Assembly (NCBI RefSeq): GCF_900142325.1
Contig: NZ_FRAM01000002.1
Location: 930,001-994,000 of the forward strand
From: Epilithonimonas mollis
GTDB taxonomy: Bacteria; Bacteroidota; Bacteroidia; Flavobacteriales; Weeksellaceae
Reading direction: 5' to 3'
DNA length: 64,000 nt
The first letter of the stretch is position 1; each line of letters begins with the position of its first letter. The notes beneath the pieces are model-generated. The model was given only the letters and a program-made list of their open reading frames with translations. It made no database searches and had not been told where the DNA came from. Below are positions 18,105 to 26,731 of the stretch, in pieces. Both the position numbers and the translations under genes were made by a program.

Positions 18105-19340
18105 TTAAATTTTTCTAAAAATTACCGTTGAGTTATGACCTCCGAAACCAAACGCATTACTCATTGCAATAGTGATTGGTTTTTCCTTATTTTCAGTAAT
18201 GATATTGATACCTTGAGGAATATTCTCATCCAATTTTGAAACATTAATGGTTGCAGGTATGATATTCTCCTGAATTGCTTTGATGCAAATAATTGCTTCA
18301 ACCGCACCTGCAGCTCCGAGCAAATGTCCCGTCATAGATTTGGTCGCACTGATGTCCAAGTTCGGACTTTCTTTGAAAACTTTATTAATAGCGTTTAGTT
18401 CTGCTAAATCTCCAATTGGAGTAGAAGTGGCGTGTGGATTCAGGTAGTCAACTTGTTCTGGTAGAATTTCTGCGTCTTGTAAAGCCAATTCCATCGATTT
18501 TGCAGCACCAATTCCTTCCGGATGTGGTGCGGTCATATGATACGCATCGGCTGTCATCGCTGCGCCAATCAGTTCTGCATAGATTTTGGCACCTCTTGCT
18601 TTGGCGTGTTCGTGCTCTTCCAAAATCAATGCGCCGGCACCTTCTCCCATTATAAAACCGTCACGATCTACATCGTAAGGTCGACTTGCAATTTTTGGAT
18701 TATCATTTCTGGTGGACATTGCTTTCAGTGATGAAAATCCACCTAATGAAGCTGCTGTAATCGGAGCTTCCGAGCCACCGCTAATGATCATTTTTGCTTT
18801 ACCCCAACGGATATAATTAAAAGCATCCATAAAAGCTGTGTTCGCTGTCGCACAAGCGGAAACTGTGGTATAATTTATTCCACGCAGACCATATTTCATC
18901 GAAATCATTCCCGACGCCATATTGGCAATGAGCTTCGGAACGAAAAACGGATTGAATCTCGGTGTTCCATCTCCTGAAACATATTCAGTAACTTCATTTT
19001 CAAAAGTTTCCATTCCGCCTTGCCCAGTTCCCCAAATTACACCAATGTCGAAAGGGTCGGTATTTTCCAAATCTAAATTAGAATCCTCCATTGCCTGAGC
19101 AGCTGAATAAATTGCATATTGAGTGAAAAGGTCACTTCTTTTGATTTCGTTTTTGTCCAGATATTTTTCCGGCGCGAAGTTTTTGACCTCGGCGGCAAAC
19201 TGGACTTTAAATTTTTCCGGATCAAAATGAGTGATTTTATCAGCCCCACTTTTACCTTTCAGGATATTATTCCAAAAAGTGTCAACATTGTTTCCTAATG
19301 GCGTTACTGCGCCCATTCCGGTGATTACGACCCGTTTCAT
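18105..19340 (-). CDS. beta-ketoacyl-ACP synthase II family protein
   Basis: The 411-residue protein has the thiolase fold of KAS II with a complete triad: C163 in VSACATANTAF, H303 in NPHATSTPIGD and H339 in TGHLLGAAGAVEA. It would elongate acyl-ACP with malonyl-ACP in the cytoplasm. The start overlaps the upstream thioesterase stop by one base (TAATG), so translation is coupled. The same operon also carries a membrane protein, an unusual setting for the housekeeping fabF, which normally sits beside acpP. So this may be a second, specialised FabF (for example for a polyene, pigment or polyunsaturated product), but that is inference. Confidence 0.88.
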   Translation of the reverse strand: MKRVVITGMGAVTPLGNNVDTFWNNILKGKSGADKITHFDPEKFKVQFAAEVKNFAPEKYLDKNEIKRSDLFTQYAIYSAAQAMEDSNLDLENTDPFDIGVIWGTGQGGMETFENEVTEYVSGDGTPRFNPFFVPKLIANMASGMISMKYGLRGINYTTVSACATANTAFMDAFNYIRWGKAKMIISGGSEAPITAASLGGFSSLKAMSTRNDNPKIASRPYDVDRDGFIMGEGAGALILEEHEHAKARGAKIYAELIGAAMTADAYHMTAPHPEGIGAAKSMELALQDAEILPEQVDYLNPHATSTPIGDLAELNAINKVFKESPNLDISATKSMTGHLLGAAGAVEAIICIKAIQENIIPATINVSKLDENIPQGINIITENKEKPITIAMSNAFGFGGHNSTVIFRKI

Positions 19341-19771
19341 TATCTTATAATTTGTGTTTTGAATAAGTTAGAAGTGCCTTTTGCAATCAGTTTGGATTTG
19401 TCGGCGTTCCAGATTTCGCAAGTGGCGTTGATGAATTGTTTTCCCAATTTTGTGATGTGTGTTTCGGCAATGATATTTTCGCCTTCTTTCCCGATGGAGA
19501 AATAATCGATGACATTGTTAATCGTGGTGTAAAATGTGGGTTCATTCAAAGAGAACATTGTTGCGCCCAAAACGTCATCAATAATCGCTGCTGTCACGCC
19601 ACCGTGAAGATTCCCGATGGGATTCAGCCATTCCGGACGAATCGCATACCGGAATTCCAGATGTCCTTTATCTGCAGATACGACGATTGGTTTCAACCAA
19701 CGCATAAACGGCGAGGGTGAATCTTTGAATTCTTGTCCTATTAATGATTGCAAATGTGCTAATCTATCCAT
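19340..19771 (-). CDS. PaaI-family hotdog thioesterase
   Basis: The 143-residue protein carries the hotdog-fold signature PIGNLHGGVTAAIIDDVLGATMF, where the NLHGG loop and following Asp are the usual active-site elements of the PaaI family. It would hydrolyse acyl-CoA or acyl-ACP thioesters. Its stop overlaps the start of the ketosynthase by one base, and the membrane protein stop lies 3 bases upstream, so all three are translated from one message. Confidence 0.85.
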   Translation of the reverse strand: MDRLAHLQSLIGQEFKDSPSPFMRWLKPIVVSADKGHLEFRYAIRPEWLNPIGNLHGGVTAAIIDDVLGATMFSLNEPTFYTTINNVIDYFSIGKEGENIIAETHITKLGKQFINATCEIWNADKSKLIAKGTSNLFKTQIIR

Positions 19772-19774
19772 AGT

Positions 19775-20491
19775 TTAAAAATCTTTTTTAATAATTAATT
19801 GTCTGATGGAAACCAAATGTCCAAACAGCACGACCGGAACAATGAAGGTCGGCAACCAGCTAAAAGGGAAATACAAGACAGCAACGTTTGGTTGTTCAAA
19901 AGCCAATTTCTGAATCGAAAATGGTGCAGAAAGCAATGCGTTGGTCACAATATTAACTAAAAGTCCGAGGCATATCAAATTCCAAATCAATAGAAAATTG
20001 TGGCTTAATTTTCTTTTTGTGAAGACCAAATAAGCGACAATTGGTGCTGAGATTCCTGATAAAATATCAAAATTCCTCCCTTCGAAGGTCATCAGTTCTG
20101 GAATTTCTTTCTCGATGAAAAGCCAGTATAAAACCAATTCTACAGGAATCCGGATAATATTCAGATACGTTATATTTTCGAGTGGTAAGCTGTCTGTAAA
20201 TTCTCTTCCATTCTTTGTAACCAATAATAAAATAATCAATAAAAGTGGCGGCAGAATCCCGAAAATAAACAGCTTTGGCGGAAATGCGGACAAATTCTGG
20301 CTGTAAAAATGACTCAATGTCAAAGCCATTTGTGCCGTCAGCCAGATGATTAAGCCAATGAGAATTGGTTTTGATTTCTTCCTCATCTTATCTGAATCGG
20401 AGTTTCTGATTATTCCAAAGAACAAAAGCAAAGTCACAACTGTTGTCAGTATAAAGGTGATAACGATGTATGTTGGCAGATTCTGTATCAT
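19775..20491 (-). CDS. seven-span integral membrane protein, function unknown
   Basis: The 238-residue protein has about seven hydrophobic segments, the first near residues 9-28 (IVITFILTTVVTLLLFFGI) and the last near 215-230. No enzyme motif is recognised. Positive residues (KMRKKSK after the first span, RKLSH between spans five and six) give topology clues, with the C-terminal IIKKDF probably cytoplasmic. It is the first gene of an operon with a PaaI thioesterase and a ketosynthase, separated from the former by 3 bases, so it may handle a fatty acyl product or lipid, which is inference only. Confidence 0.6.
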   Translation of the reverse strand: MIQNLPTYIVITFILTTVVTLLLFFGIIRNSDSDKMRKKSKPILIGLIIWLTAQMALTLSHFYSQNLSAFPPKLFIFGILPPLLLIILLLVTKNGREFTDSLPLENITYLNIIRIPVELVLYWLFIEKEIPELMTFEGRNFDILSGISAPIVAYLVFTKRKLSHNFLLIWNLICLGLLVNIVTNALLSAPFSIQKLAFEQPNVAVLYFPFSWLPTFIVPVVLFGHLVSIRQLIIKKDF

Positions 20492-20566
20492 AATTTTTTG
20501 TTTTGTTGATTAGTAAAGATGGAAAAGGTTCTAATAATGTGGACTCTTGTTTTGATGCCGAAACCC

Positions 20567-20684
20567 GCAGCCCGACTTGAACGGAGCTCTTTTTTTATTG
20601 CGAATATGGTCAAGTTCTATTTAACGACTCACGTTAATCGCAATGAAAAAAAGCGGGAGTGGAAGGCGGATTAAGCTGCCCAAA
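20567..20684 (-). repeat. dispersed 110-118 nt palindromic element, copy B
   Basis: Read on the minus strand it starts with the 28-base box at 20684-20657 and ends with CAAGTCGGGCTGC at 20579-20567. Both boxes recur at 61654-61763, the first with one difference. A stem TTTTTT-ATTGCGA / TCGCAAT-AAAAAA (20597-20603 with 20638-20644) sits inside. It begins 14 bases after the stop of the SDR gene 20699-21460 in the same orientation. The bases between it and 20492 show nothing else. Confidence 0.7.
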
Positions 20685-20698
20685 TCATTAAAATTGAT

Positions 20699-21460
20699 TT
20701 ACTCACCAGCTTCCTGCGTTCTGCTCTGGTTCATTGCCAATAAAGCATCTTCAGGTGAAGAGAGGTATAATCTGTAAATGTCTTCTGTCTGTCCAACACG
20801 GATTTCGTAGTTATCCTGTTCCAGACCTGCCAACAACTGCTCTGCCACGAAGGAAGCGGGAACGCCGTTTTGGCCACCAATCGGTGCAGAAAATTCAGTA
20901 TCCACCAAAGGTGGCATCAGTTCAAAAACTTTTACATTGGTTTCTTTTTCCAAAGCCAAGCGCAGATACCTGGTGTACGAATGCAAAGCCGCTTTGCTTG
21001 CAGAATAAGTCGCCAGAAATCCCGGGACAAATGCAACAACAGAAGATACATTCACAATTGCAGCATTTTCCTGAGTTTTCAGAAGCGGCAAAAGCTTTTC
21101 ATTCAATCGGATGACAGAGAGATAATTGGTCAGCATTTCATCTTCTGCTTTGTCGAAAGCATTAACATTTTCTTCTGTGAGGTCGTAAACAAGCGCACGA
21201 CCGGCGTTGTTGATGACCATATTCAAATCTGGAAATTCAGTTTTTATTTTGCTGACGAGATTGTCTACATCTTCTGCGTTGCTCACGTCCGAAGCAATGG
21301 TGCTCACGTTTTTTAGCTGTGAGGCAGCTTTCTGTAGTCGCGCCTCATTTCTTCCTGTGATGATCACTTTGTTGCCACTTTCAGATAATAATTTTGCGAT
21401 TTCTAATCCGATTCCGGCTGAACCGCCGGTAATGAATACTGTGTTGTTGGTTTTTTTCAT
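20699..21460 (-). CDS. short-chain dehydrogenase/reductase
   Basis: The 253-residue SDR starts MKKTNNTVFITGGSAGIGLEIA (Rossmann TGxxxGxG motif). NNAG and the catalytic S...YSASK motif follow. The closest family type by layout is the DltE-like oxidoreductases. The substrate is unknown. Upstream lies the operator 21477-21492, an exact match to the operator in front of the TetR gene 21510-22103, so this SDR is very probably repressed by that TetR. A dispersed repeat follows the stop codon. Confidence 0.88.
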   Translation of the reverse strand: MKKTNNTVFITGGSAGIGLEIAKLLSESGNKVIITGRNEARLQKAASQLKNVSTIASDVSNAEDVDNLVSKIKTEFPDLNMVINNAGRALVYDLTEENVNAFDKAEDEMLTNYLSVIRLNEKLLPLLKTQENAAIVNVSSVVAFVPGFLATYSASKAALHSYTRYLRLALEKETNVKVFELMPPLVDTEFSAPIGGQNGVPASFVAEQLLAGLEQDNYEIRVGQTEDIYRLYLSSPEDALLAMNQSRTQEAGE

Positions 21461-21476
21461 AATATTTAAAGTTTAT

Positions 21477-21492
21477 TATACCGATTGGTATA
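21477..21492. promoter_or_regulatory. TetR operator upstream of the SDR gene
   Basis: The palindrome TATACCGATTGGTATA has perfect 6-base arms and a 4-base centre. It is identical to 22141-22156 upstream of the TetR gene. It begins 17 bases before the SDR start codon, so it would lie in or near the promoter. Confidence 0.75.
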
Positions 21493-21509
21493 TTTTTGTT
21501 TAAAAAAAA

Positions 21510-22103
21510 TTATTTGATTAATTCGTTATCAATAATGTTTTCGATTCTTTCTAATGTGCTGATAAGATAGTTTTTGTTATCCATTGTTTTTGAAAGAAGA
21601 ATTCCGCCTTCTATCAATGCAATAAATTGGTAAGCATATTTCGCAGAATCAGCAGAATCAGCGATTTCGTTTCTACTTTTTCCTTTTTCCAGAATTTGGA
21701 TAAATTGATTCGCCCAATTTTGAAAATTTTTATTTACTTCAGCTTTAAGAATTGGCATTGTGTCATCGGCTTCCACGGCTGTGTTGAGGTGTGGACAGCC
21801 ACCTCTGGAGATATTAGTCTTCCAGTTTTTTCTGTAAACATCAATGACAGCAAAAAGCTTTTCCCGGGTTGTCATCGCATCATTAAGTTCATTGATAAAA
21901 TTGGATTGCAATCTTTTGGCGTTGTAACGGTAAACTTCTTTGGCAACTTCATCTTTATTCTCGAAGTTTCCGTAGATGCTGCCTTTGGTCAGTCCGGTTG
22001 CAGAGGTAATATCAGACAATGATGTTCCGGCATAACCTTTCTTGTTGAAGATTTCTGCGGTTTGCTCGATAATGAACTGTCTTGTTTTTTCTGCTTTTGA
22101 CAT
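21510..22103 (-). CDS. TetR/AcrR family transcriptional repressor
   Basis: The 197-residue protein has an N-terminal HTH (about 8-55: QFIIEQTAEIFNKKGYAGTSLSDITSATGLTKGSIYGNFENKDE) and a C-terminal all-helical ligand domain with a CPHLNT motif. It probably represses itself and the neighbouring SDR gene, because identical TATACC/GGTATA operators lie before both genes. The ligand is unknown; the SDR may act on it. The 49-base gap to the SDR contains the shared operator. Confidence 0.88.
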   Translation of the reverse strand: MSKAEKTRQFIIEQTAEIFNKKGYAGTSLSDITSATGLTKGSIYGNFENKDEVAKEVYRYNAKRLQSNFINELNDAMTTREKLFAVIDVYRKNWKTNISRGGCPHLNTAVEADDTMPILKAEVNKNFQNWANQFIQILEKGKSRNEIADSADSAKYAYQFIALIEGGILLSKTMDNKNYLISTLERIENIIDNELIK

Positions 22104-22123
22104 TTTAATTGGAATTGACTCTG

Positions 22124-22156
22124 CAAAGATACATAAATTATATACCGATTGGTATA
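22124..22156 (-). promoter_or_regulatory. TetR promoter with overlapping operator
   Basis: Minus-strand -7 box TATCTTTG lies at 22131-22124 and the operator TATACCGATTGGTATA at 22141-22156, so the palindrome fills the spacer between the -33 and -7 positions. Binding there would block RNA polymerase (autorepression). Confidence 0.75.
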
Positions 22157-22180
22157 TTTTTTTAAATTTATTTAAAAATA

Positions 22181-22209
22181 AAACCCGAAAGCTAAAAACT
22201 CCCGGGTTT
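22181..22209 (-). terminator. terminator of the ELWxxDGT-repeat gene
   Basis: Stem AAACCCG/CGGGTTT (22181-22187 / 22203-22209) followed on the minus strand by a T-rich tail. Confidence 0.6.
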
Positions 22210-22227
22210 GACTTAAATTGAAAATTG

Positions 22228-23880
22228 TTATTTTTTGATGATTTTATAAGAACTGCTTTTCTGTGCGGATAAAATTTTAATCACATAATTTCCTTTATGT
22301 AAAGAAGAAATGTTAAGTTCCAATTTTTTCGAATTAGCCGGATTGTTCAATAATAATTTTCCGGAATAATCATAAACCTGAACAGAAGTTATCACATTAT
22401 CTCCGGAAATATTGATAAAATTGTCCGCGGGATTCGGATAAATACTGAAACTGTTTTTATTAATATCCGTTACCGACATTGCTTCATCAGCAGTAACACT
22501 CCATAATTCGTAACCTTGGTCGTTGTATTTGGCAGTGAAATATAATTTGTCCTCTAATGCCGTAAAATACGGGATATAGCCAACAGCATCCTGTGAAGGA
22601 TTTTCCGGATCAGCCGTTATTTTCTCTGTGCCTGCGGAAGTGCCATCTGATTTCCACAGCTGGAAATAATCCTCATCGTAAATCGCCCGGAAAAACAAAG
22701 TATTGTTCAGTTTTTGGAAAAGCATTGGAGCCTGCGTGATGCCCATCGAGTCTCCAGGTCCCGGATTGATATCCTTAAAGAGCTGAGTACCTTCCGTTGT
22801 CCCGTCTGTAGTCCAGATTTCACCGCCGTGTTCAGCATCCTTCAAAGTCATGAACAGTTTATCTTTGAAAATAATATATCTGAACTGTGGGATAACGCCA
22901 TTATCAATGCCCTGATATACATCTTTCAGGATTTTAGTTCCAGCTTCGGTTCCATCCGTTGTCCAGATTTCTCTGCCAGTCTCGCTGCTATAAGCTGTAA
23001 AAAATAATTTCCCACTAAAATCAATGAAATCCGATGGCAAGGAGTTTCCGTTTCCGCCAGTGTTGATATCTTTTACCAGATAGGTTCCGGCGCTGGTGCC
23101 ATCTGTAGCCCAAAGTTCTATACCGTTTGTACCATCATCAGCATTGAAATAGATCTTATTTCCAAATGCTTTCAGATTGGAAGGATTGGAGCTTTCAGCA
23201 TTAATATCTTTTACCAAATGAGTTCCCGCAGGCGTTCCGTCTGTTACCCATAGTTCGAAACCGTGGTCGCCATTATCAAAATCGAAACCGTCCAGCGCAT
23301 TAAAATAAAGCTTGTTATTCAGAACCGTAAAATAAGAAGGATTGGAACCAAACTCACCAGGACGCAAATCTGTTACCATTGCAGTTCCTGCCGTTGTCCC
23401 GTCGGTTTTCCAAAGTTCCGTTCCGTGTACGCCATCCTCGGACCTGAAGTATAAGGCATTGTTGAATTCTACAAATTCAAATGCATAAGAGCCACCACTT
23501 CCGGGATACATATCTTTCAGAAGCGTTGTTCCGGCTTCTGTTCCGTCGGATATCCACAGTTCATTTCCGTTAGCTTCATCAGTTGCTGTGAAAATCAGCT
23601 TTCCATTTAGTACTTTAAAATTGGAAATGTCAGAACCATTTTCACCAGGATTGATGTCTTTAACCAATTTCGTTTCTGTACCATCAGTGACCCAGAGTTC
23701 ACGACCGTGCACACCGTCGTCTGCCGCGAAATAGATTTTAGAATTAAGATTTATCAAATCCGTCGGGATAGAATCGCCTGTCGGATTGATGTCTTTTACC
23801 AGTTTGAAGACTGGTGACTGCTGGGCATTTATTTTTAAAAATGAGACCAATAATGCTGCAAGGATAAATTTACTTTTCAT
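22228..23880 (-). CDS. ELWxxDGT-repeat secreted protein with T9SS sorting domain
   Basis: ATG 23880 gives 550 residues with a signal peptide (MKSKFILAALLVSFLKINAQ). Eight repeats of about 60 residues follow, each with an ELW/EIW-x2-DGT motif (GRELWVTDGTE, GNELWISDGTEAG, GTELWKTDGTTAG, GFELWVTDGTPAG, GIELWATDGTSAG, GREIWTTDGTEAG, GGEIWTTDGTTEG, YFQLWKSDGTSAG). A T9SS type A sorting domain closes the protein (SIYPNPADNFINISG ... SYKIIKK). It is a secreted or surface beta-propeller-like protein of unknown ligand, likely exported by PorU/PorV-dependent T9SS. Confidence 0.88.
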   Translation of the reverse strand: MKSKFILAALLVSFLKINAQQSPVFKLVKDINPTGDSIPTDLINLNSKIYFAADDGVHGRELWVTDGTETKLVKDINPGENGSDISNFKVLNGKLIFTATDEANGNELWISDGTEAGTTLLKDMYPGSGGSYAFEFVEFNNALYFRSEDGVHGTELWKTDGTTAGTAMVTDLRPGEFGSNPSYFTVLNNKLYFNALDGFDFDNGDHGFELWVTDGTPAGTHLVKDINAESSNPSNLKAFGNKIYFNADDGTNGIELWATDGTSAGTYLVKDINTGGNGNSLPSDFIDFSGKLFFTAYSSETGREIWTTDGTEAGTKILKDVYQGIDNGVIPQFRYIIFKDKLFMTLKDAEHGGEIWTTDGTTEGTQLFKDINPGPGDSMGITQAPMLFQKLNNTLFFRAIYDEDYFQLWKSDGTSAGTEKITADPENPSQDAVGYIPYFTALEDKLYFTAKYNDQGYELWSVTADEAMSVTDINKNSFSIYPNPADNFINISGDNVITSVQVYDYSGKLLLNNPANSKKLELNISSLHKGNYVIKILSAQKSSSYKIIKK

Positions 23881-24027
23881 ATACAAAAATTTCTTTGAGT
23901 AAAATTAGAACCTTAATTCCGAAAACAGCAGTACTATAGTTTTAGATACACGAAAATTTCAAGAAAACAAAAGGTTTTGTATTGTAAATGATTGAAAATC
24001 AAATATTTTTAAATGGTTATTTTTAGA

Positions 24028-25146
24028 TTAAGAATTTTTTTTGCTGATGATATTATCAATTTTTCCAGACTTTTTTACCAGAAAATGGCATAAAATCAAG
24101 GTTGATAAAATGAGAACTCCGAGAAGAACAGAAAGTGTGAAGGCATATTTTTTTTGCCCGGCATCATACGATTTTTGCTTAAACTCATTGCGTTTTTGAA
24201 GCAATTCATTCACTGACCTTACATCTTCCAAAACAAATCTGGACTGTGTCGAATCAAACAGTTTTTGATATTTCAAATGGTTTTCAAAATCGTTAAGCCC
24301 GATGTAGTTTTCTGCCAGTAACCTGTAGATTTTGGTTTCCATCTCAATCTGCTGTGCTGCTTTGGCCAATGGCAGTGCGGATAATAAGGTTTCGTTTGAA
24401 CTTTTGAAATCCTTCTGGGAACTACTAATGTCGGACAATCCAATCAGCGCATTGCATTCCAAAGATTTTGCACCATTTTTCCGGGCATCAGCCAGCCCAT
24501 TTTCAAAACTGACCTGCGCAGAATCCTTGTTGATCGTCAGAAAACAATACGCCTTCTGGTTGTAGGCCTGGCCGAGATTCGCCTTGGCAAAACCATTGTC
24601 TTTATCCTTTTTGAATTCGGCAATTGCTTTGTTAAAATGCTTGATAGCATAACCGCAGTCGAGGCTTCTTTTGTATAGAAAAGCTTTTAGAAGATTGATG
24701 TTGCCAATCAGATATTTTTTAGATTCCGGGAGGGAAACCATTTGCGAAAGCTTGTCAGCCTTATCAAGATATTGCCAGGCTTCGTCCCGCATTTCGATCC
24801 TGATGTATTGATTTCCAATCAATCCCAAAGTTCTGATCTGGTTGGCAATGTCTTTTGTCTGCTCAGATAATTCATTGGCTTTTAAAGCAAATTCTATGGA
24901 CTTTTGAAAATCATTTAAGCCGGAATAACCGTTGGAAATCAAAATGTAAGATGAAATTCGATAAGAATCGGCCAGGGTTTTTTTCTTCAGAATATCTTTT
25001 CCGATGTCGATGGTTTTCTGCGGATCTTTAAAAAGAAACATGTTGGCAGAACCAATCAGGCTATCAATCTCCTTATTGCCCTGGGCAAAAAGTGAACTTG
25101 CAGACATACTCAAAATCACCAACATAAAAATTCTAATTGTTCTCAT
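24028..25146 (-). CDS. TPR protein with one C-terminal membrane segment and no HTH
   Basis: The 372-residue protein has a signal peptide (cleavage near FAQ, residue 22), TPR units (about 35-320) and a membrane segment near 330-355, then a short cytoplasmic tail KKSGKIDNIISKKNS. It overlaps the upstream TPR/HTH gene by 4 bases (ATGA), so translation is coupled. Unlike the usual sensor with TPR, membrane segment and HTH, it has lost the DNA-binding part. It may act as a partner or antagonist of the upstream regulator; that is inference. No sign of frameshift or truncation. Confidence 0.75.
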   Translation of the reverse strand: MRTIRIFMLVILSMSASSLFAQGNKEIDSLIGSANMFLFKDPQKTIDIGKDILKKKTLADSYRISSYILISNGYSGLNDFQKSIEFALKANELSEQTKDIANQIRTLGLIGNQYIRIEMRDEAWQYLDKADKLSQMVSLPESKKYLIGNINLLKAFLYKRSLDCGYAIKHFNKAIAEFKKDKDNGFAKANLGQAYNQKAYCFLTINKDSAQVSFENGLADARKNGAKSLECNALIGLSDISSSQKDFKSSNETLLSALPLAKAAQQIEMETKIYRLLAENYIGLNDFENHLKYQKLFDSTQSRFVLEDVRSVNELLQKRNEFKQKSYDAGQKKYAFTLSVLLGVLILSTLILCHFLVKKSGKIDNIISKKNS

Positions 25147-26579
25147 TTCAATTCGCTTTTAATGATTTTGATAAATGAAGCCGGCGAATGTCCCGTCAGC
25201 TGCTTGAATACTGTCGAAAATAAACTATGCGAAGAAAAACCTGCTTCCTCGGCCAGGTGACTGACTTTATATTTAAGATAAACCGGATTGTTTATCAATT
25301 GATTGATGATGTAATTGATTCTCAATTCATTGATGTATGTATGGAAATTTTTATTCTTATAAGTATTGATGATTTCCGATAGATATTTTGTGTTGGTGTT
25401 CAGATTTTCTGCGAGGAGATTAAGCGAAATTGTCGGGTCAAGATAGTCATTATTGGTTTCGAATTTCTCTAGTTTTTCCAGCAAAAAACTAATGGTTTTA
25501 TCAGGAATTACAATTTTTCCGGCGCTTTCCTGAGCTTTATTCTTAGCAATGAATTTCTCTCTTTCTTCTGCTTCCTTTGTTGCTTTTTCGTACTCGTTTT
25601 GTTTCTTATCTAATCTTTTGTTGATGAAATATCCAATGACAAATACAAACAAGATCGCAATACAGGTCAGGCCAATCATTTTTGTTTGCCGTTCAGACTT
25701 TGCCTCCAAGATTTCATCTTGTTTCTGATTGATTTTGGTAAGGAATGTAATTCTCGCATTTTCTTTTACTGAGCTTATAGAATCTTGTAAAGCAGTCTGA
25801 AGCTGGTAAAATTCACTGTATTTTTCCCGGTCTTTTGATTCAGAATTTTGTAATTCAAGTTTATAGATCTGCTGTCTCAACCAGATATCCTGAACGTTCT
25901 TACCAATTGGTTTTAAAAATTCAATGTAGTCGATATTCTTGTCTGACTCTTTTTTAAAAGATTGGATTTTTGCTTTTGCGTAAAAATAATAAGAAGGATA
26001 ATTCTGAATTTTATGAACAAAATATTGTGCGGAATCAGCTTTTCCAAGATTGGTGTAAGACAATGCGTAATAGAAATTGCTCAGTTCCGGAGCGGATTTT
26101 ATTTTTTGTTTTTCAAATAATTTTAAATTCCTGATGGTTTGATTCCAATTAGATTCAGAGTAAGATTTTATGGCTTTTTCATAGTAATTCTGGGTAATGT
26201 CTTTTTCGTTTCTGATTAAGTACAATTGAGACAGTTCAATTCCTAATTCATCACAAAGTCTTGCCAGGAGATAATTGATTCGAAATTCATTTTCAGGACG
26301 ATTGGATTTTTTTGAAAGTTCAATACATTGAAAAAGTTTTGCAATCGCTGTGTTATAATCGCCTCTCAGCAAACTGCTTTCTGTGACTAGGAAGAGCGCT
26401 TTTAGTTTGTCATTGTCATCTGAACTGTTCTTGAAAAGGAATTCAGCAATCACGCCAGATTCCGAAGGTTTTTTGTAAACCAGATCTTTGGATTCAAGGA
26501 ATAAAGTTTCTGCATCTCGGCTATTTTGAGCTTTGATGAATGAACTGAATGCGAGAAATAGAATTAAAATTAATTTCAA
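25143..26579 (-). CDS. TPR membrane regulator with AraC-type HTH
   Basis: The start is TTG 26579, which gives a good signal peptide (KLILILFLAFSSFIKAQ); no ATG lies in frame nearby. The 478-residue protein has periplasmic TPR-like helices (about 20-300), a membrane segment near 305-325 (MIGLTCIAILFVFVIGYF), a charged coiled coil and a C-terminal AraC-type HTH (about 385-478, LRINYIINQLINNP ... VSHLAEEAGFSSHSLFSTVFKQLTGHSPASF). The layout is a one-component transmembrane regulator. It is followed by a gene with the same sensor layout but no HTH. It ends one step before the ATGA overlap. Confidence 0.85.
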   Translation of the reverse strand: MKLILILFLAFSSFIKAQNSRDAETLFLESKDLVYKKPSESGVIAEFLFKNSSDDNDKLKALFLVTESSLLRGDYNTAIAKLFQCIELSKKSNRPENEFRINYLLARLCDELGIELSQLYLIRNEKDITQNYYEKAIKSYSESNWNQTIRNLKLFEKQKIKSAPELSNFYYALSYTNLGKADSAQYFVHKIQNYPSYYFYAKAKIQSFKKESDKNIDYIEFLKPIGKNVQDIWLRQQIYKLELQNSESKDREKYSEFYQLQTALQDSISSVKENARITFLTKINQKQDEILEAKSERQTKMIGLTCIAILFVFVIGYFINKRLDKKQNEYEKATKEAEEREKFIAKNKAQESAGKIVIPDKTISFLLEKLEKFETNNDYLDPTISLNLLAENLNTNTKYLSEIINTYKNKNFHTYINELRINYIINQLINNPVYLKYKVSHLAEEAGFSSHSLFSTVFKQLTGHSPASFIKIIKSELK

Positions 26580-26677
26580 AACGAAACTGGCTGTATTATT
26601 AATAAACCAGTAAATTTATGCAATTATTTTTTCAAAAAAATAGCTTCAAGATTCTGGATGTTGAATATGTCATAAAA

Positions 26678-26707
26678 AATGCTCCCGGAAAAATTTCCGG
26701 AAGCATT
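26678..26707 (-). terminator. terminator of the RND efflux operon
   Basis: Stem of up to 14 bp (26678-26691 / 26694-26707), which pairs CCGGAA with TTCCGG. The mismatch 26684/26701 is a G-U wobble on the minus strand, and a T6 run follows. It lies 24 bases after the stop of the outer-membrane factor. Confidence 0.75.
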
Positions 26708-26731
26708 CGCATATAATTAGTTAGTGTTGGG

